Part shown: positions 32,316-44,482 of the stretch, one piece after another
Layout of the letters: every line of letters starts with the position of its first letter
How positions within the stretch are numbered: position 1 is the first letter of the stretch
Source: Aldrovandia affinis
Lineage: Eukaryota; Chordata; Actinopteri; Notacanthiformes; Halosauridae
Direction of reading: 5' to 3'
DNA: 64,000 nt
NCBI GenBank assembly: GCA_029706075.1
Contig: JAINUG010000014.1
Location: forward strand, 1,207,501 to 1,271,500
Program-made: the position numbers and the translations under genes
The notes under the pieces: generated by a model
Database searches by the model: none
What the model saw: the letters and a program-made list of their open reading frames with translations, nothing else
What the model was told of the DNA's origin: nothing

Positions 32316-32752
32316 CAAGCTAGCAGCTAACAGCGTGTGGTTCTTAGCAAGGTAGCAGCTAACAGCGTATGGTTCTTAGCAAGCTAGCAGCTAACAGCGT
32401 GTGGTTCTTAGCAAGGTAGCAGCTAACAGCGTGTGGTTCTTAGCAGGCTAACAGCTAACAGTGTGTGGTTCTTAGCAAGCTACCCACTAACCTTTTCTTT
32501 CCCAGTGTTACAGGTATGATACGCAGACGCCTGTAATGATGTCTATTGCTGTATTACTGCACTGATCTTGTGCGCTAACTATGATTGTTCTTACCTTGTA
32601 TTAATGCACATCTTGTAAGGCGCTCTGGATAAGAGCATCTGCTAAATGCTTAAAATGTAAAATGTAATGCAAGCTAGCAGCTAACAGCGTGTGGTTCTTA
32701 GCAAGCTAGCAGCTAACAGCGTGTGGTTCTTAGAAAGCTAGCAGCTAACAGC
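32316..32752. repeat. 32-bp minisatellite split by a retroposon tail
   Basis: Units 'tagcagctaacagcgtgtgg' plus 'ttcttagcaag' repeat every 32 bp at 32320-32480 (5 copies) and again at 32671-32752 (2-3 copies). Between them is unrelated DNA ending in 'gtaaggcgctctggataagagcatctgctaaatg', the LINE/SINE-type 3' tail. Confidence 0.9.
32485..32670 (+). mobile_element. Short retroposon insertion inside the minisatellite
   Basis: About 185 bp with the tail 'ggcgctctggataagagcat' followed by 'aaaatgtaaaatgtaatgc', a typical 3' end of the SINE/LINE group seen elsewhere in the window. The 5' head is not recognisable. Confidence 0.6.
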
Positions 32753-33879
32753 TCACCACCTCCCATAACTACCTTTAGAGGTGAGAGCAAAGGGCGGTTT
32801 CCAAACCAGTTCTAATACAATTACTAAAATAACATTTTTCAGACTTCTCGCCAAACTACGTTCCAGAGGTTTCATCATGTTAGAGTGAAGGCCGATATCC
32901 CATAAAAGGTTGACTGCTGTGAATAGTAATACTAATAATATTAATCATGATATTTCGATAACTGTTAATATTTTAGCCAACTTAGTAATAGTTTTAACAT
33001 CCTTGTAAACATTTGAGAGTTGTGGGACGGCAATATCTGGTAAGAATGAAAGCTCAACTGTCCCAATGAAATTAAACAAAGATTCAACAAAAGATTTACA
33101 AAAAACAAAAAGAAATCTCTTCATAATTAAATTTTTTAAATCTGTATTCGTGTATACACAGGTTTAATTTGCAATTCTTCACTGTACATTTTTATCCTGA
33201 AAGCACCTTATTAAAAAAATATGTTTTTGCACATCCCATGACATGCGAGTCAGTACATCTTCATCCTGCATGTAGAAATCCAAACAAACTTTAAAATCTA
33301 AAAATCAGGAAAAGTTTATTTATAAAAATAAAAATAAAGATTTTATAGCCCCCCCTCGCCCAACATGGATCTATGGATCTCCCAGTTTCACTTCCCGACA
33401 GTGACACCAACCATTTGAAATTGTAGATGCCGATTTAGATGCCAGACTAGGGCAAAGTCAGGGCCAAGTTACACTCAAAAGCAAGCGTGATTGGGGAGCC
33501 TCAATAATAGGGCTGATAATGCGATTTAAATCATAACCACGATAGCAGGACTAGGCTGAAGCAGCACACGTTCTCCTTGTCCTTTTTTATTCAAATTAAA
33601 CAATAAGTTGTTTTTATACGTGTACTGCTGACTGTTAAATTGTAATAGTTTGTTGTGGGTAATAAGCTACCTTCTAACTGCTGATACTTATCCAAATAGC
33701 GCACATAAGCACACAGAAAGGGTTAAAGAAAGATGAATGGGAGAGATAAGCAGTTAAAAACAAACAGGAAGAGGCTCGTTTCCTCGGGGGACCGGGCAGA
33801 GCGATGCGACAGCTGGCCGATAAACTCGCGCCGTCATCAAAGTGGCAGTGTGGCCCACGTTTAACGAGCATGGGCTGAG

Positions 33880-33955
33880 AGAGAGAGAGGAGACAGGAAG
33901 AGGGACAGGGAGGGAGAGACAGAGAGAGAGGACAGGGAGAGGGGGGGAGACGCCA
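33880..33955. repeat. Purine-rich GA tract
   Basis: GA-rich plus strand, 150 bp from the large (CA)n. Confidence 0.85.
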
Positions 33956-34102
33956 CCACCCTTGGCAGCTGGCACCACAGAGCGACGCTGCGCTGCTATT
34001 CAAACAACACAGACCCAACAAACAATAGCTCCCCCTCCCTCTCCTCACCAGCGTCTGTTAAGATCACCAACAGGAAGAGACACAGATATGCAAATCGCAT
34101 TA

Positions 34103-34255
<153 letters not shown>

Positions 34256-34973
34256 AGTGAGAATGCATAAAATTTGAATGATTTCCTGAAGCATTCCTTG
34301 ACACAAAAGGGTCTTTGTAGGAGGCTGCTACCCAGGAAAACAGCCCGGAGTTTCAGGGGCTGCCGAGCCTCAGCTTGAGACGCAGCAGCAAGAGGAGAGC
34401 CTCATCGGCCCTCCGTAACCCCCCTGCAACCACAGCACAACTGGAGCACCTCTCACCGCAGCCCGTAATGGAATTTGCCGTGTTGTCGTAACGTGGCCGT
34501 GCCAATTTCAGCAGCGTTTCATGCCGCGTAACCTAATCAGAGGTCGGATTCACGGTTCAAACACAGCAGTGGCTTCTGTCCTCCAGACTCCGCCCCGTTC
34601 CTCCCTCTTAGGGCTGGGAGTTTTGGGAAAAGCCACAAAGTCCACAGGGACACGATGTTCCGAGGGGTGTCCGGACCACGCTCGGTGTCGGACTTTAGAA
34701 AGAGCGAGCTAAAGAATGTGCTGAGTGGACCCCTTACGGACACGTTTGCAAAGACCCAGGGGCTTCTCAGACAGGAAGTACCTTTACCCCCCCCCCCCAC
34801 CCCCCACCCCCACGAACCCAGAACAAACAGAGACTTCCGCCCCCGCACCCACCCTGGCTGCCTCTAAACTCACTTACAGTGTCAACAGGCTGTCAACAGC
34901 CCTGCATCGCTCCTTTCAAAAGCACAAATTCCCAAGTCAACAGAACTTGGAAAAATCCACACCCCTTTAGGGC

Positions 34974-35265
34974 AGGGGTGGGAAATTCCAGTCCTGGAGG
35001 GCCGGTGTGTATGCAGGTTTTTCTTTCCACCAGTTACCGGGGCTCAATTAGTTAATTAGATAGTATACAGCAACATTGGTTCGCTCGTCGATTACCCCTT
35101 GGTAAAACGTTTCATATAGGGACACGAGAATGGTCTTCAGCTGCAATTCATGAGCTTGTCAGTAAATGTAACAAAAGTGTCAGTTTTCACAAATGATTGC
35201 TCTAATTAAATAATTGAGAGCAGAAGCATGAAATCCAGAAACGGATAACACCTCTGCTTTAGGGG
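34974..35265 (+). mobile_element. Possible hAT-like MITE
   Basis: 'aggggtgggaaattccagtcctggagggcc..aggtttttctttccacc' shares the 'ccagtcctggagggcc' type start with the foldback elements at 54671 and 63323. The right boundary is uncertain. Confidence 0.4.
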
Positions 35266-36494
35266 ATGTGACTACGCTACTGGCTCTTTAGCCATCTAGT
35301 GGTAAAACACGGTACTGGCGTTACCTTTGGGGGGCCAGTCAGTCAGTCAATGCGGGACGCCACTGTTTCTAGGGCATCTTCCTCCAGTCAGGGCCGAAAT
35401 GGAATCCACTAAGCCGAACGTGCGCGCACACACACTTCACCTACAGAAGTAGAGATCAGGTACAAACATATGCCCGGTTCCTAACCGTAAACGCTCATTT
35501 TAGGTGTTGGGGAGGGTGTGTTGTGCCAAAGGAATAAGCACAAACGCCCGTTCTAAATAGTGCATGTAGCACAGCTTCAATATGGGATATACCTCAGAGG
35601 GGACAAAGGAAGCAGGAAGTGAAACTCAGGGCAGAAGAGAAAGTGGTTGTGTTTGAAACCGCATACTTAGATACTGCACAAGTATATACTGTGTACTACA
35701 TGCTATTTTTTACAGCAGTATGCCACCATTAATGATTCAAATTCTAGTATACGTAATTGTCACATGACTACTTTCAGCTTGAGTCAGCCAGCGCCCACCC
35801 CCGTGTGGAAACTCCACTGATTCTGCTCTTCGATGTACGTTAAGGGAAGGGAACATAATCTGATCCACACAGTTCACACACACACACATGTAGCGTGACA
35901 CAGTTCTGGATGCTATAAATAGGTGCAGTTTTGACGCCTCTGTTTCCCCTTTCACTCAACACACACTGACCAGAGAGGGGCAAAGTGCTATTTTTAGCCA
36001 CTGAAGAAGAAAAAAAAAAAAAAGAAAGAATTCTAAAAGCGTCCCTAACAACTGATCCCAGATCAGACCCCTTTCGCATTTCCCTCTCAAAAGTGGTCCC
36101 CAGCAGATGAGCAGGACGATTACTGAACAGCCCTTGCCCACACAGACAACATCCGTCCCCAAAAGATCAGGCACGGGCGCAGAAACCGCGCCCTGCAATG
36201 CTAACTGTAAGTGGAGGTTTGAAGGCTCGATTTATTTAGCCCTGCTACTGTAAACTTAAAGCAAGGCACTTAAAGCAAAGTGCTTCCGTCACATGGAAAT
36301 CAAAGGCCCGTATAAAGGCCTACGCTGTGCAAGCCCCCTCTATTAAGGTCATCTGTTAAATAAATAAACAGCCAACGTCAACGATAATAATAATGGAGAC
36401 ATGCAAAGGTTTCATATCACCGGGGCATTCAGACAGAACTCAACACCTCGAGCAGCGATTGCACACCGGGAAACTGTCAGTTACATTGACATTT

Positions 36495-36700
36495 TAGGCA
36501 TTTAGCAGACGCTCTTATACAGAGACTCACACAATTGACATTTCTTTACATACAATCCATTTATACAGTTGGGTATTTTTACTGAAGCAGGTCAAGTACC
36601 TTGCTTAAGGGTACAACGGCAGTGCCCCCACCTGGGAATCGAACCAGCAACCTCTGAGTTACAAGCCCAGCTCCCTAACCATTACACTACACTGCCGCCC
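36495..36700 (-). mobile_element. tRNA-derived SINE
   Basis: Read on the minus strand: 'gcggcagtgtagtgtaatgg' head, B-box 'ctggttcgattcccagg', body 'gtacccttaagcaaggtactt', 'atccatttatac'-type linker and 'gcgtctgctaaatg' tail. It is the same family as the SINE at 22966. Confidence 0.85.
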
Positions 36701-37397
36701 AGTTCACGGTCCTTAAGGCTACCTCGGTACACCACTAATCATTTACTTCATTTTCCCTCGCCGGTTCCAGGCCTACAGACCCCCTGGAAAATCCTCAGAG
36801 ACGTCCGTAAAAAATCCACATCCTGAGAAACGCAAAAGGGACTGTTTTGAGCTCTCGGGGAAATCATTCACCTTACGGCGGCGACGTGCGGGCAGTGATT
36901 CAGGGCGCTGCTGACATCCTCAGCGGACCGAGGGGCCTCGGTCCCGCCCCGGGGGCCGCTGGAGGGTAAGCTGCAAGGGGCGTGCGACGCGTCTCCGGCA
37001 CGGCAGCCGAGTGAGTTCTGGCTCCATGTTATCCAAGCCTTAGTCACATACAGCAGAGAATCAAAGAGCCAAAATGACTTACGAGGCCAGGAAATACACT
37101 TTCCATTTCTCCTTTCAAACTCATTTTTATCCCCGATTTTTCTTTTTCCGGTTCAGCAAATATTCAGGTAGAGAATCAAATACTCAAAATGATTTACTAG
37201 GCCAGGGCACACACTTTCCATTTATTTTTTTTTACTCAATTTTATCCCTGTTACTCATTTTTTCCATGCTAGCGTCCTCTGTGCTTCCGGACGCAGGACG
37301 CAGGCAAGCATGTGCTCTCCCACGAAGCATGCTCCGCCAGCCGTCGCTTCTTTTCGCTGCACATTCACTGCACCGGGGGAGTGCGCTCTCTGCGGAG

Positions 37398-37520
37398 GTA
37401 GATGGCGCTGACAACACTTAGGTTGTGGGTTCGATTCCCACCGGGACCACATATACTGAAAAAGGTACGCGTTCATTACTGTAAGTCGCTGTGCATAAAA
37501 GCGTCTGCTAAATGGCACAT
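37398..37520 (+). mobile_element. SINE, 5'-truncated
   Basis: 'ttaggttgtgggttcgattcccacc' B-box region and 'gtaagtcgctgtgcataaaagcgtctgctaaatgg' tail, same family as 8988-9142. Confidence 0.8.
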
Positions 37521-38599
37521 GTTCTGAGATCGAGACACCCGGAAGCCAAAACACAGCATGAGCCAGCAGACACTGATCCCAGATCAGTACGAACAGCCAT
37601 CATTCCTTACCTCGCCATTCCCTTTGCAGTCCAGCGCAGATACCTGATCTGCGATCAGACCAGACTCCTCTCCTCCCTGATGCCTCCCCTTTGGTATCAG
37701 CTGTGGAGGGATGTTTCTGTTCCGCCCCCGGGCCCCGCCCAGCTCACTAAACCCTCCAGCACCCCACGAGTTTCACCCCCTCCCAGAAAGCAGAACCCAC
37801 GAGCGATCAAAATCGCTCGTTCAGCAGCGGGCCCCGACGACACGGGCCGCCACTGGACTGCTAACCATCCCCAACTCAGAGCCCCGGTGCGGGCTACCTC
37901 ACGGCCAGCTCGGATTCCCCCGACAGGAACGGGAGAGCAAACCGATACCACGGTGAAACCGGACCTCGTATCACCACCACCCCCCCCTGCCATTTTTAAA
38001 CCTCGGATCACGGCAGGCTTCGATACCCTGCAAGAGATGCAGATTTCATTTAGCCCAATAAATCCAGGCAGGCGATGGCTACACGTGGGGGAGGTTTGCG
38101 AGCGAAACAAAACGCACCGAGGAAAAGAACGTGCTGCTCAGCTCAAGGGGGGAAAAAAAGAAAATATCGTAATATTTAAAAAGTCCCTTTCCTGGTGTGA
38201 CACACGGTAACGGACTGCAGTCAAGTCCTCAATAAAGAGGAGAGAAGGGTAGGAAGCGCTGCTTGATAGTTCTCTGCCAACGTCTTTCCTGCATGATCAA
38301 TGCTATCCTGGCAGCTACACTAGTTTGGGTACTGTGCATTGTGGGCTGTCATCTCATTCTGGGGTGCTGTTTGAGGGGCATTGAGATAGGCTGCTACACT
38401 ATGGTGAAGGCCCATTCTACTTTTTATTAATATGAAAACGTAGGAGTCTCCTGCAGACCCTCAATGTGATTTGCACGTACTCCTCGAAAACTGTTTCGGA
38501 AGCCCCCCTGTTCAGCACCCCACTAGCCAAAGCTTTCCTCTGAAATGTCCGTTCACATTACAAACCCGTGTCACAACTTATGGACAAGAACATTTTTAA

Positions 38600-38770
38600 T
38601 GCCGTGTATGCCTCTGGCATCCAGTGCCATAAATAATAATGGTAAAAAGAATACATATGCAAATTAAGGACAGAAATGTCTGATAAGATAATGAGAATCA
38701 ACAGCAAACAGACCGCAGTTTGCAATACCTCGAAAATAATGATCCGTGCATGCAAATGCGCTTTTCTGAA
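38600..38770. promoter_or_regulatory. Candidate enhancer-like element in gapvd1 intron 1
   Basis: Two perfect octamers ATGCAAAT (38657-38664 and 38750-38757) flank a 'tgataagataatgag' GATA pair (38681-38694), in repeat-free AT-rich sequence. The call is from motifs only. Confidence 0.3.
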
Positions 38771-39269
38771 AACGGGAGGGAGGGGGTTGGCAAAGGCTTT
38801 TGAGAGATGGAAAGCGGGGAGAGACAAAAGAGATTAGCAGGAATGCTAAGTCAACAGCAAAAACAGGGGGAAGTGATACAGGCCACGTCCTCCTCACCAG
38901 CACAGTGCGTCCTGAAAAACATCTCTATTTTTCCTCTTATTCCGATGCGACTCCTGCCAGGAAAGCCTGGTCTGACAGAGTTCCCCCCTCTCTCTCTCTT
39001 TCCCTCTCCCCTTTTCCCTCTCCCTCTCCCGTTGGCGCTCCCTTTATCCCTCTCCCTTTCCCTCGTGCTGAACGACAGAGCTTCCTCTGACTCCCGTGTC
39101 CTCTCTGAGTTTCCTACTCCTGACCCTGTCAAAACAACGGCTGCTTGACCCCCCATCTCCCTCCTCCTTCCTGGGAGGAAGTGGCAGTGCTGGACCACAG
39201 AGTTTAAGGATCTACGGAGAGGATGCGACACCAGACCAGTTAATCTGTGCACAGACACACAGAGCACAT

Positions 39270-39391
39270 ATACAGACAGACAGACAGACAGACAGATACA
39301 GAGACACACACGCGCACACACGCACACACACACACACAGACACACAGACAGACAGACAGACAGACACGCACACACTGCATAGAATACACAC

Positions 39392-39432
<41 letters not shown>
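39270..39432. repeat. Compound (CAGA)n/(CA)n microsatellite
   Basis: CAGA units at 39275-39300 and 39345-39365, CA units between and at 39395-39432. Confidence 0.95.
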
Positions 39433-39854
39433 GTCAGACATGATGAAGAAGTGGTACAGGTAGCCATGGCGCTTGTGGGTGGGGCTGGGAGGGAGTCGGG
39501 ATAGGGCGTGGTCCCTGTGTGCAGGGTACAAGCTCAGTGAGCAGGTCCTCACAGAAAGAGCTGCAGAGCATCTCCGGAGCACTGACGGCACAATGCCCGA
39601 CTGTCCCAGTCCCCAGCGCCATCACCATGGTAACGCATCCGCTGCACTGGCTCAGCTCCGCAACGCCTGCTCCTCGCCTCACCCTCTGCCCTCCACCCTC
39701 CTCCAGTGCCACACCTCTGCCGTATAACGCCGTTTAACACCGTACAGCACAGCGCTGGTGGCACTGATCCTGCACTGACACCACTGTGACCTGTAGCAAA
39801 AACTGAAGCACCTTTTAAATCAAAAATACCATCTGCAGAGCAGCGGGGAACAGT

Positions 39855-39990
39855 GATGAGGTGATGGGACTTTTAAGCAGACGGCTGTAAGTTGAAATCT
39901 CAACTGAAACCATGTTGCCGTGCCCTTGAGTTAAGGTACTTTACTCTTGGATATTTACTGAAGCAGTAATCCAGGTCTAGTGGATATCAT
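39855..39990 (+). mobile_element. Degraded SINE
   Basis: 'gttgaaatctcaactgaaacc' and 'gcccttgagttaaggtactttactc..tactgaagcagtaatccagg' resemble the body of the 22966 family. Confidence 0.45.
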
Positions 39991-40484
39991 GTAATAATAA
40001 ATGTCTCAAATCTTGATAGAACAGCATCTCTTTGAAACAATAGTTTAATAGACTTTTCCCACAGTTATATATACTGGCTGTGGGAGGAATGAGTGATGTT
40101 AGTTCAAAATGTCAGCGAAAGAAGTGCTTCAAAAGCTGGTAGTTTCCCATTTTATGAGTGTGTGTTTTACTGCTTTGCAACTGCATGCTACGGTCGTTCC
40201 CTTTGCCCTCACTGTGAACTGTGAAAAAAGGCACTCCAAACACCCTCTGGAGGCTTAGCACATTTATACGAGACTTTTACAGTCCACCCTTCCTCTGAGC
40301 CCCACGATGGTTGTGACTCTCGCTGGTGCCTCTTACAACTCCAAAGCCCTGGCAGGGATTCAAAGCTGGATATGTACATTTCCTTTATTTGCGCTTTGTT
40401 GGAGGGTGCGCGAGAGGCGATCGCGTGCCTGTAGAGTCTGGCTACACTGGGAGGGCAGGTGAGGACGGGGGCGACACAACTCAC

Positions 40485-40509
40485 CTGCTCGTGCCAGGCT
40501 AGCAGCTGC
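40485..40509 (-). other. Candidate 25-nt non-coding gapvd1 exon
   Basis: On the minus strand a strong acceptor (ttgttctctttccag) is followed after 25 nt by a strong donor (CAG|GTGAGT). It lies between the predicted first exon and the start-codon exon, so it could be an alternative 5' UTR exon. The evidence is splice-site strength only. Confidence 0.3.
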
Positions 40510-41194
40510 CTGGAAAGAGAACAACAAGCGTGGCGTGGGATTTGGCAGGCTTTAGCCTGAGAGAGCAGACCGGGGGCACGTGAGCCATGAGACTCCAGTT
40601 GCACTTTGCGAAACACAGCCTTCAAAGTCCCCAAAACAAGCCCATTACCCGCAAATCACAGCCCAGCCACACTTTTGGTATCAGTGCTGCCACCAGCACC
40701 AGTCTGCCCCCAAATGCACCGTTGGACAGCCTGGGCTGTTGGTACTTTGCATGCAAGACATGGTAACCCAGAATCCACCACCAGATCATTCAATTTTTAA
40801 ATTTTTTTCCTAATGTATAATGGCAATGAACACGTGTGTATAGTCGTAAAGAATTCTGAGTGTGAGTGTGTGTTAGAGGGTTCTGTGTACAGTGTAATTA
40901 CTACAAAGAGGACCTATGTTAAGTGTCACTGTAAAGCACAAAAAATGTGTTTAGACTTGTGTCTGGAGTCAATTTGCGATTCCTTAAGTCCTGTGCATGC
41001 TTGCGACCAACGCGATATAGCTCATTTGTACAAACATTCGATTTACAGGGCAGATATCAGCAATTAATACCACACGTTTCAGCTAAATATATTGACGTTG
41101 CGACGCCCAAATCCTACACCTGAATTGAGACATTTCCGGGACGATCAAACTGAGATGGGAAGTGTCATAGGATCGTTAGCCAGCTACCACTCCC

Positions 41195-42430
41195 ATTCTC
41201 ACGTGCATTAATGCTAGCTAAATAAATAAAATACATTTCAAACTAGCTAGCTAATAAAAGCCTGGAACATGCACTGTAATGTTGTACAAAAAACTAATAC
41301 ATTTGCAAAAAACAAATAAAATCCTTACTGGAAGGCTAGGATGTCACTCAGTGCTTCGACAGGACAGTCAGTTCTGTCATGATGAGCTAACGCTAGCTAG
41401 CTAACCAACCGATGTCACTGTTTGTTATGTGGCGTAGCTGTGTACATAGCTAGTTAGCTATACCCAGCAAGCTATCTGTCTAGCTAGCTCTCTTTGCTAC
41501 TACAAGCAAGTTATGTTCACCGAAACATTGAGTTTGTTGGGAACTCCAGCAATTATTTCATTATTATTCAGCAATGACACTGACAATCACAAGAGTCCCG
41601 CGTTGCAATTAGCTAACGCAACGCTAACTTTAAGGTTAGTTAAGTGGAGAGTGCGACACAACACGCATCTGACAGATTAGCTCGCTAACCTTACTAGCAG
41701 GTAGCGAGGTGATGAACTACAATACGCTAGTCGTAATGTGGCATGTTAGCTATTTATCAGCTGCGTCCAGTTAGCTCGCTAACGCTAGCCATTTCTGGCA
41801 ATTTTGCTTGTTTGTGTCTGTCATAATAAGCTAGCTGGCTAACGTAAATTTCGCTAGTGGCTAGGTAGTTACTTCCAGCACTACCAATCAATCCATGGTT
41901 GGGCACAACACCGCAGCTAACCCCAATGTTAAAGTGAAGATCACAAACAACCCTGCCTGTATTCCTGAAGACTCCAGAGATGACAGCTAATGCTGGCTTC
42001 AATAGTCAACAACTTCAGTGTCATAAACACGCTAACAATCACTACTAGGCTAGGCCTAACTAGCTAGTGAGCTCGCTTACTTGCCAGCTACATATAGCAT
42101 AGGACAACGATCCTGACCACCACGACTGGCTAGCTAGCTTGCATTTCAAACATGCACGTTAACATTAGCTACCGAGCTAGCTGGCTAGCTACAGCAAAGT
42201 AACGTTAAACCACAACGAGATGCCGTCAATGAGAAGTTAGATAGCTGTTTAACTTACTGAGTACGGTTTCGAAATGTGTCCGTCTGGCTGCGTTTGTATT
42301 CTACGTCTTTATATTATAGCTAGCTTGCTGCTTGAGTATTTTTCAATGCTTTTCTCACAGTCTCGTTAGCTACAGACAGCTAGCGAGCTACCTCCCTCCT
42401 TCTTGCAAACCTATCCCGTTCCGACAGCGC
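41195..42430. repeat. Region rich in GCTAGC / GCTAAC words
   Basis: Short words 'gctagct', 'gctaac' and 'tagctagc' occur dozens of times without a fixed period. The region covers the start of intron 1 and the first exon of gapvd1. Confidence 0.7.
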
Positions 42431-42440
42431 TAGCTGTCAT
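42258..42440 (-). other. gapvd1: Predicted gapvd1 first (non-coding) exon
   Basis: The donor is CA|GTAAGT at 42252-42257 on the minus strand, downstream of promoter motifs at 42461-42513. The 5' boundary (transcription start) is a guess. There is no ATG with a family-like reading frame, which fits a 5' UTR exon spliced to the exon ending at 29671. Confidence 0.5.
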
Positions 42441-42515
42441 TACTACGGGACAGGTTCCACGCGCATGTGCAATGACGGAAGGGCTGGCCATCGTAAGATG
42501 TGGGAGGTGTAGTTT
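42440..42515 (-). promoter_or_regulatory. Predicted gapvd1 promoter
   Basis: On the minus strand an ACTACACCTCCCA motif (complement of 42501-42513) fits the ACTACAnnTCCCA ZNF143/M8 promoter word, followed by GCACATGCGC (42461-42470), one base from the palindromic NRF1 site. Both are typical of TATA-less housekeeping promoters. Confidence 0.55.
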
Positions 42516-43724
42516 TCTGTGCCACATATTTTTGAACAATGTTCAGCTGTGCACGAGACATCAGTAATTACAACTCAATGGAGCGTTTAACAACTGTTAC
42601 CAGATCATCTTCTTTCCCATTTCCTCATTTGTAAAAATGTATTGAAATTGAATTGTGGCTGGTAAAATATACAACCAAGGTAGCACATGGTGACGTTATC
42701 TCTACCAAATCGAAATTTATTTGAATAAAGTTAATAAATTGATGCAAAATGAACAGAGAATAATACGGACTGCGGTGCTCTTACAATGTCTGGACAGAAT
42801 GTAACCAGGAGATGGCGCTGACAACACACCCATTGGAAATAGTATTTTAAACCTTTGCTCTTCTACGTCGTGATGGGTTAACGATCTACAATACGGTTGG
42901 CATTGGCAACCATTGTCACGTTATGCAGGGTAAGCAAACAGGTAAAAGATCCCACTTCAAGGTGAAAGCACTCATCATTGGTTTGATCTTTAACCAGCAC
43001 AGTCCCTGTGGGTTGATTGTAAAATACTGTAGCCTATTAATTCCATAGCACGCTTCATCCGGTCTGAGTGTCCGATGCTTTGGAGTGACTTCATTCGTAT
43101 CTGCGATATGGCCGTAAATCATTCAATTTCAATGGAAGTCGGGAACATTGCGGTTCTGTTGTTCAGGTGCGTTCAGGTGCGCACCGCTTCAGTGGATTGG
43201 ACGCATACATTCGATTTGTCCCCTTTTTGCGAAGATTTAAGATGCATAATCAGATAAACTGCATAATCAGATAAGATTATGCAGCTAGATCTAATTGTAC
43301 TTTTCATTGAATCTATAGACCCTGACCAATTCCTACAAATATTCTTAAACATTAATATACAGTAGGCTACTGGCCCTCCCTTCTAAAATTGCAAGAGGAA
43401 ACGTATTGTTATGAGCAGTGCAGCGTGCTGAATGAAGAATTATAATATTAATTTCTTTAAATTGAGAATCGGCATGTTGGTTACATTTGTATTTCATTTT
43501 AAAGATATGTTTTATTACCATTTTAACATAGGCTACTTAACGTTAGGAGATACAGAGTTGGTAAGGTAGTTAGCTAGCCTGCAGCAGCGGGTTTATTTCA
43601 CTAGCTAATGTACAACTAGCTGCAAAGTGTAGCCTACTAAAAATTGACAACTATTTTGATTGTGCCACAAACAAACCTGGTATGCCCACTATAGCAGAAA
43701 AAAGTTATTTTTACTGGAATCTTT

Positions 43725-43907
43725 GTATAATTCCAGAGAGGCATTGTACACTTCAAGGCATCCTGCCACCGCGACAACAAGCTTCTCTTCCGTGATGCGC
43801 CAGATGAAGTGCAATGCTTCAGACGCAACCTTAGGCAATTTAAAAGGGAAGCGGATTTCCATCTTGCCTGTCATTGAGCGAACGCTAGTAACTTCCTTAC
43901 ACAGCAA
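43725..43907 (-). pseudogene. Possible MADF-domain (Adf-1/Harbinger-type) exon fragment
   Basis: The minus-strand frame reads ITEEKLVVAVAGCLEVYNA then SLELYKDSS, which resembles the first helix of MADF domains (..EEKLI.AV...P.LYD..L..Y+D..K) found in fish Myb/SANT-like and Harbinger-associated proteins. It stops soon after; a weak GTAAAA donor follows TCCA. It could be an exon of an unplaced gene or a transposon relic. Confidence 0.35.
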
Positions 43908-44482
43908 TTTAATGAGGGCTTTTCAATGCACAGATGTAACCCTCTTGATGAGTTAAAAACAAACAAAAAAACACTTCCTCAAATCCAATTTCTTGTAATG
44001 GTGCTCTGTTTTGCATTGGTTTCTTTGTGTCTTGGTCTTACACACGTGTATCGAGGTACCTGAGGTGAGAGGTGAGGTTGAAGGTCCAAATGGGTGGTGG
44101 TTATAAATAAGTATATGCTGTGTGATCACTATAGAATTAATCAATAGACTCTCTGATTTTGCAGGGCAAGCAGCACCTTCACACAACCTTATCTCATGCA
44201 CAGGAAGTAAGTCTGCTTTCCCACAAACACAGGTAGGTATATATTCATATGTACCTGCCAATTTTGAATCCCAGCTTTCATGTTAGAGAGGGAAAGAGCT
44301 GTCTGAAGTGTTGTTGACAATGTGTCAGCAGACTCAGCATCACAGTCTGTGACATAAACAGCCACTGTGGTTTTTATACAAATGAAATCCATGGATTAAC
44401 AACTCAGGTGGCACAACATAATCAATGTTTTGATGAATCATGAACTTACATTCATATGTATTTTATAGTATGTATATATATA

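Noticed and set aside
40209-40634. 141-codon minus-strand frame
   Set aside because: No recognisable domain; the only splice signals in it define a 25-nt segment, listed separately as a candidate exon.
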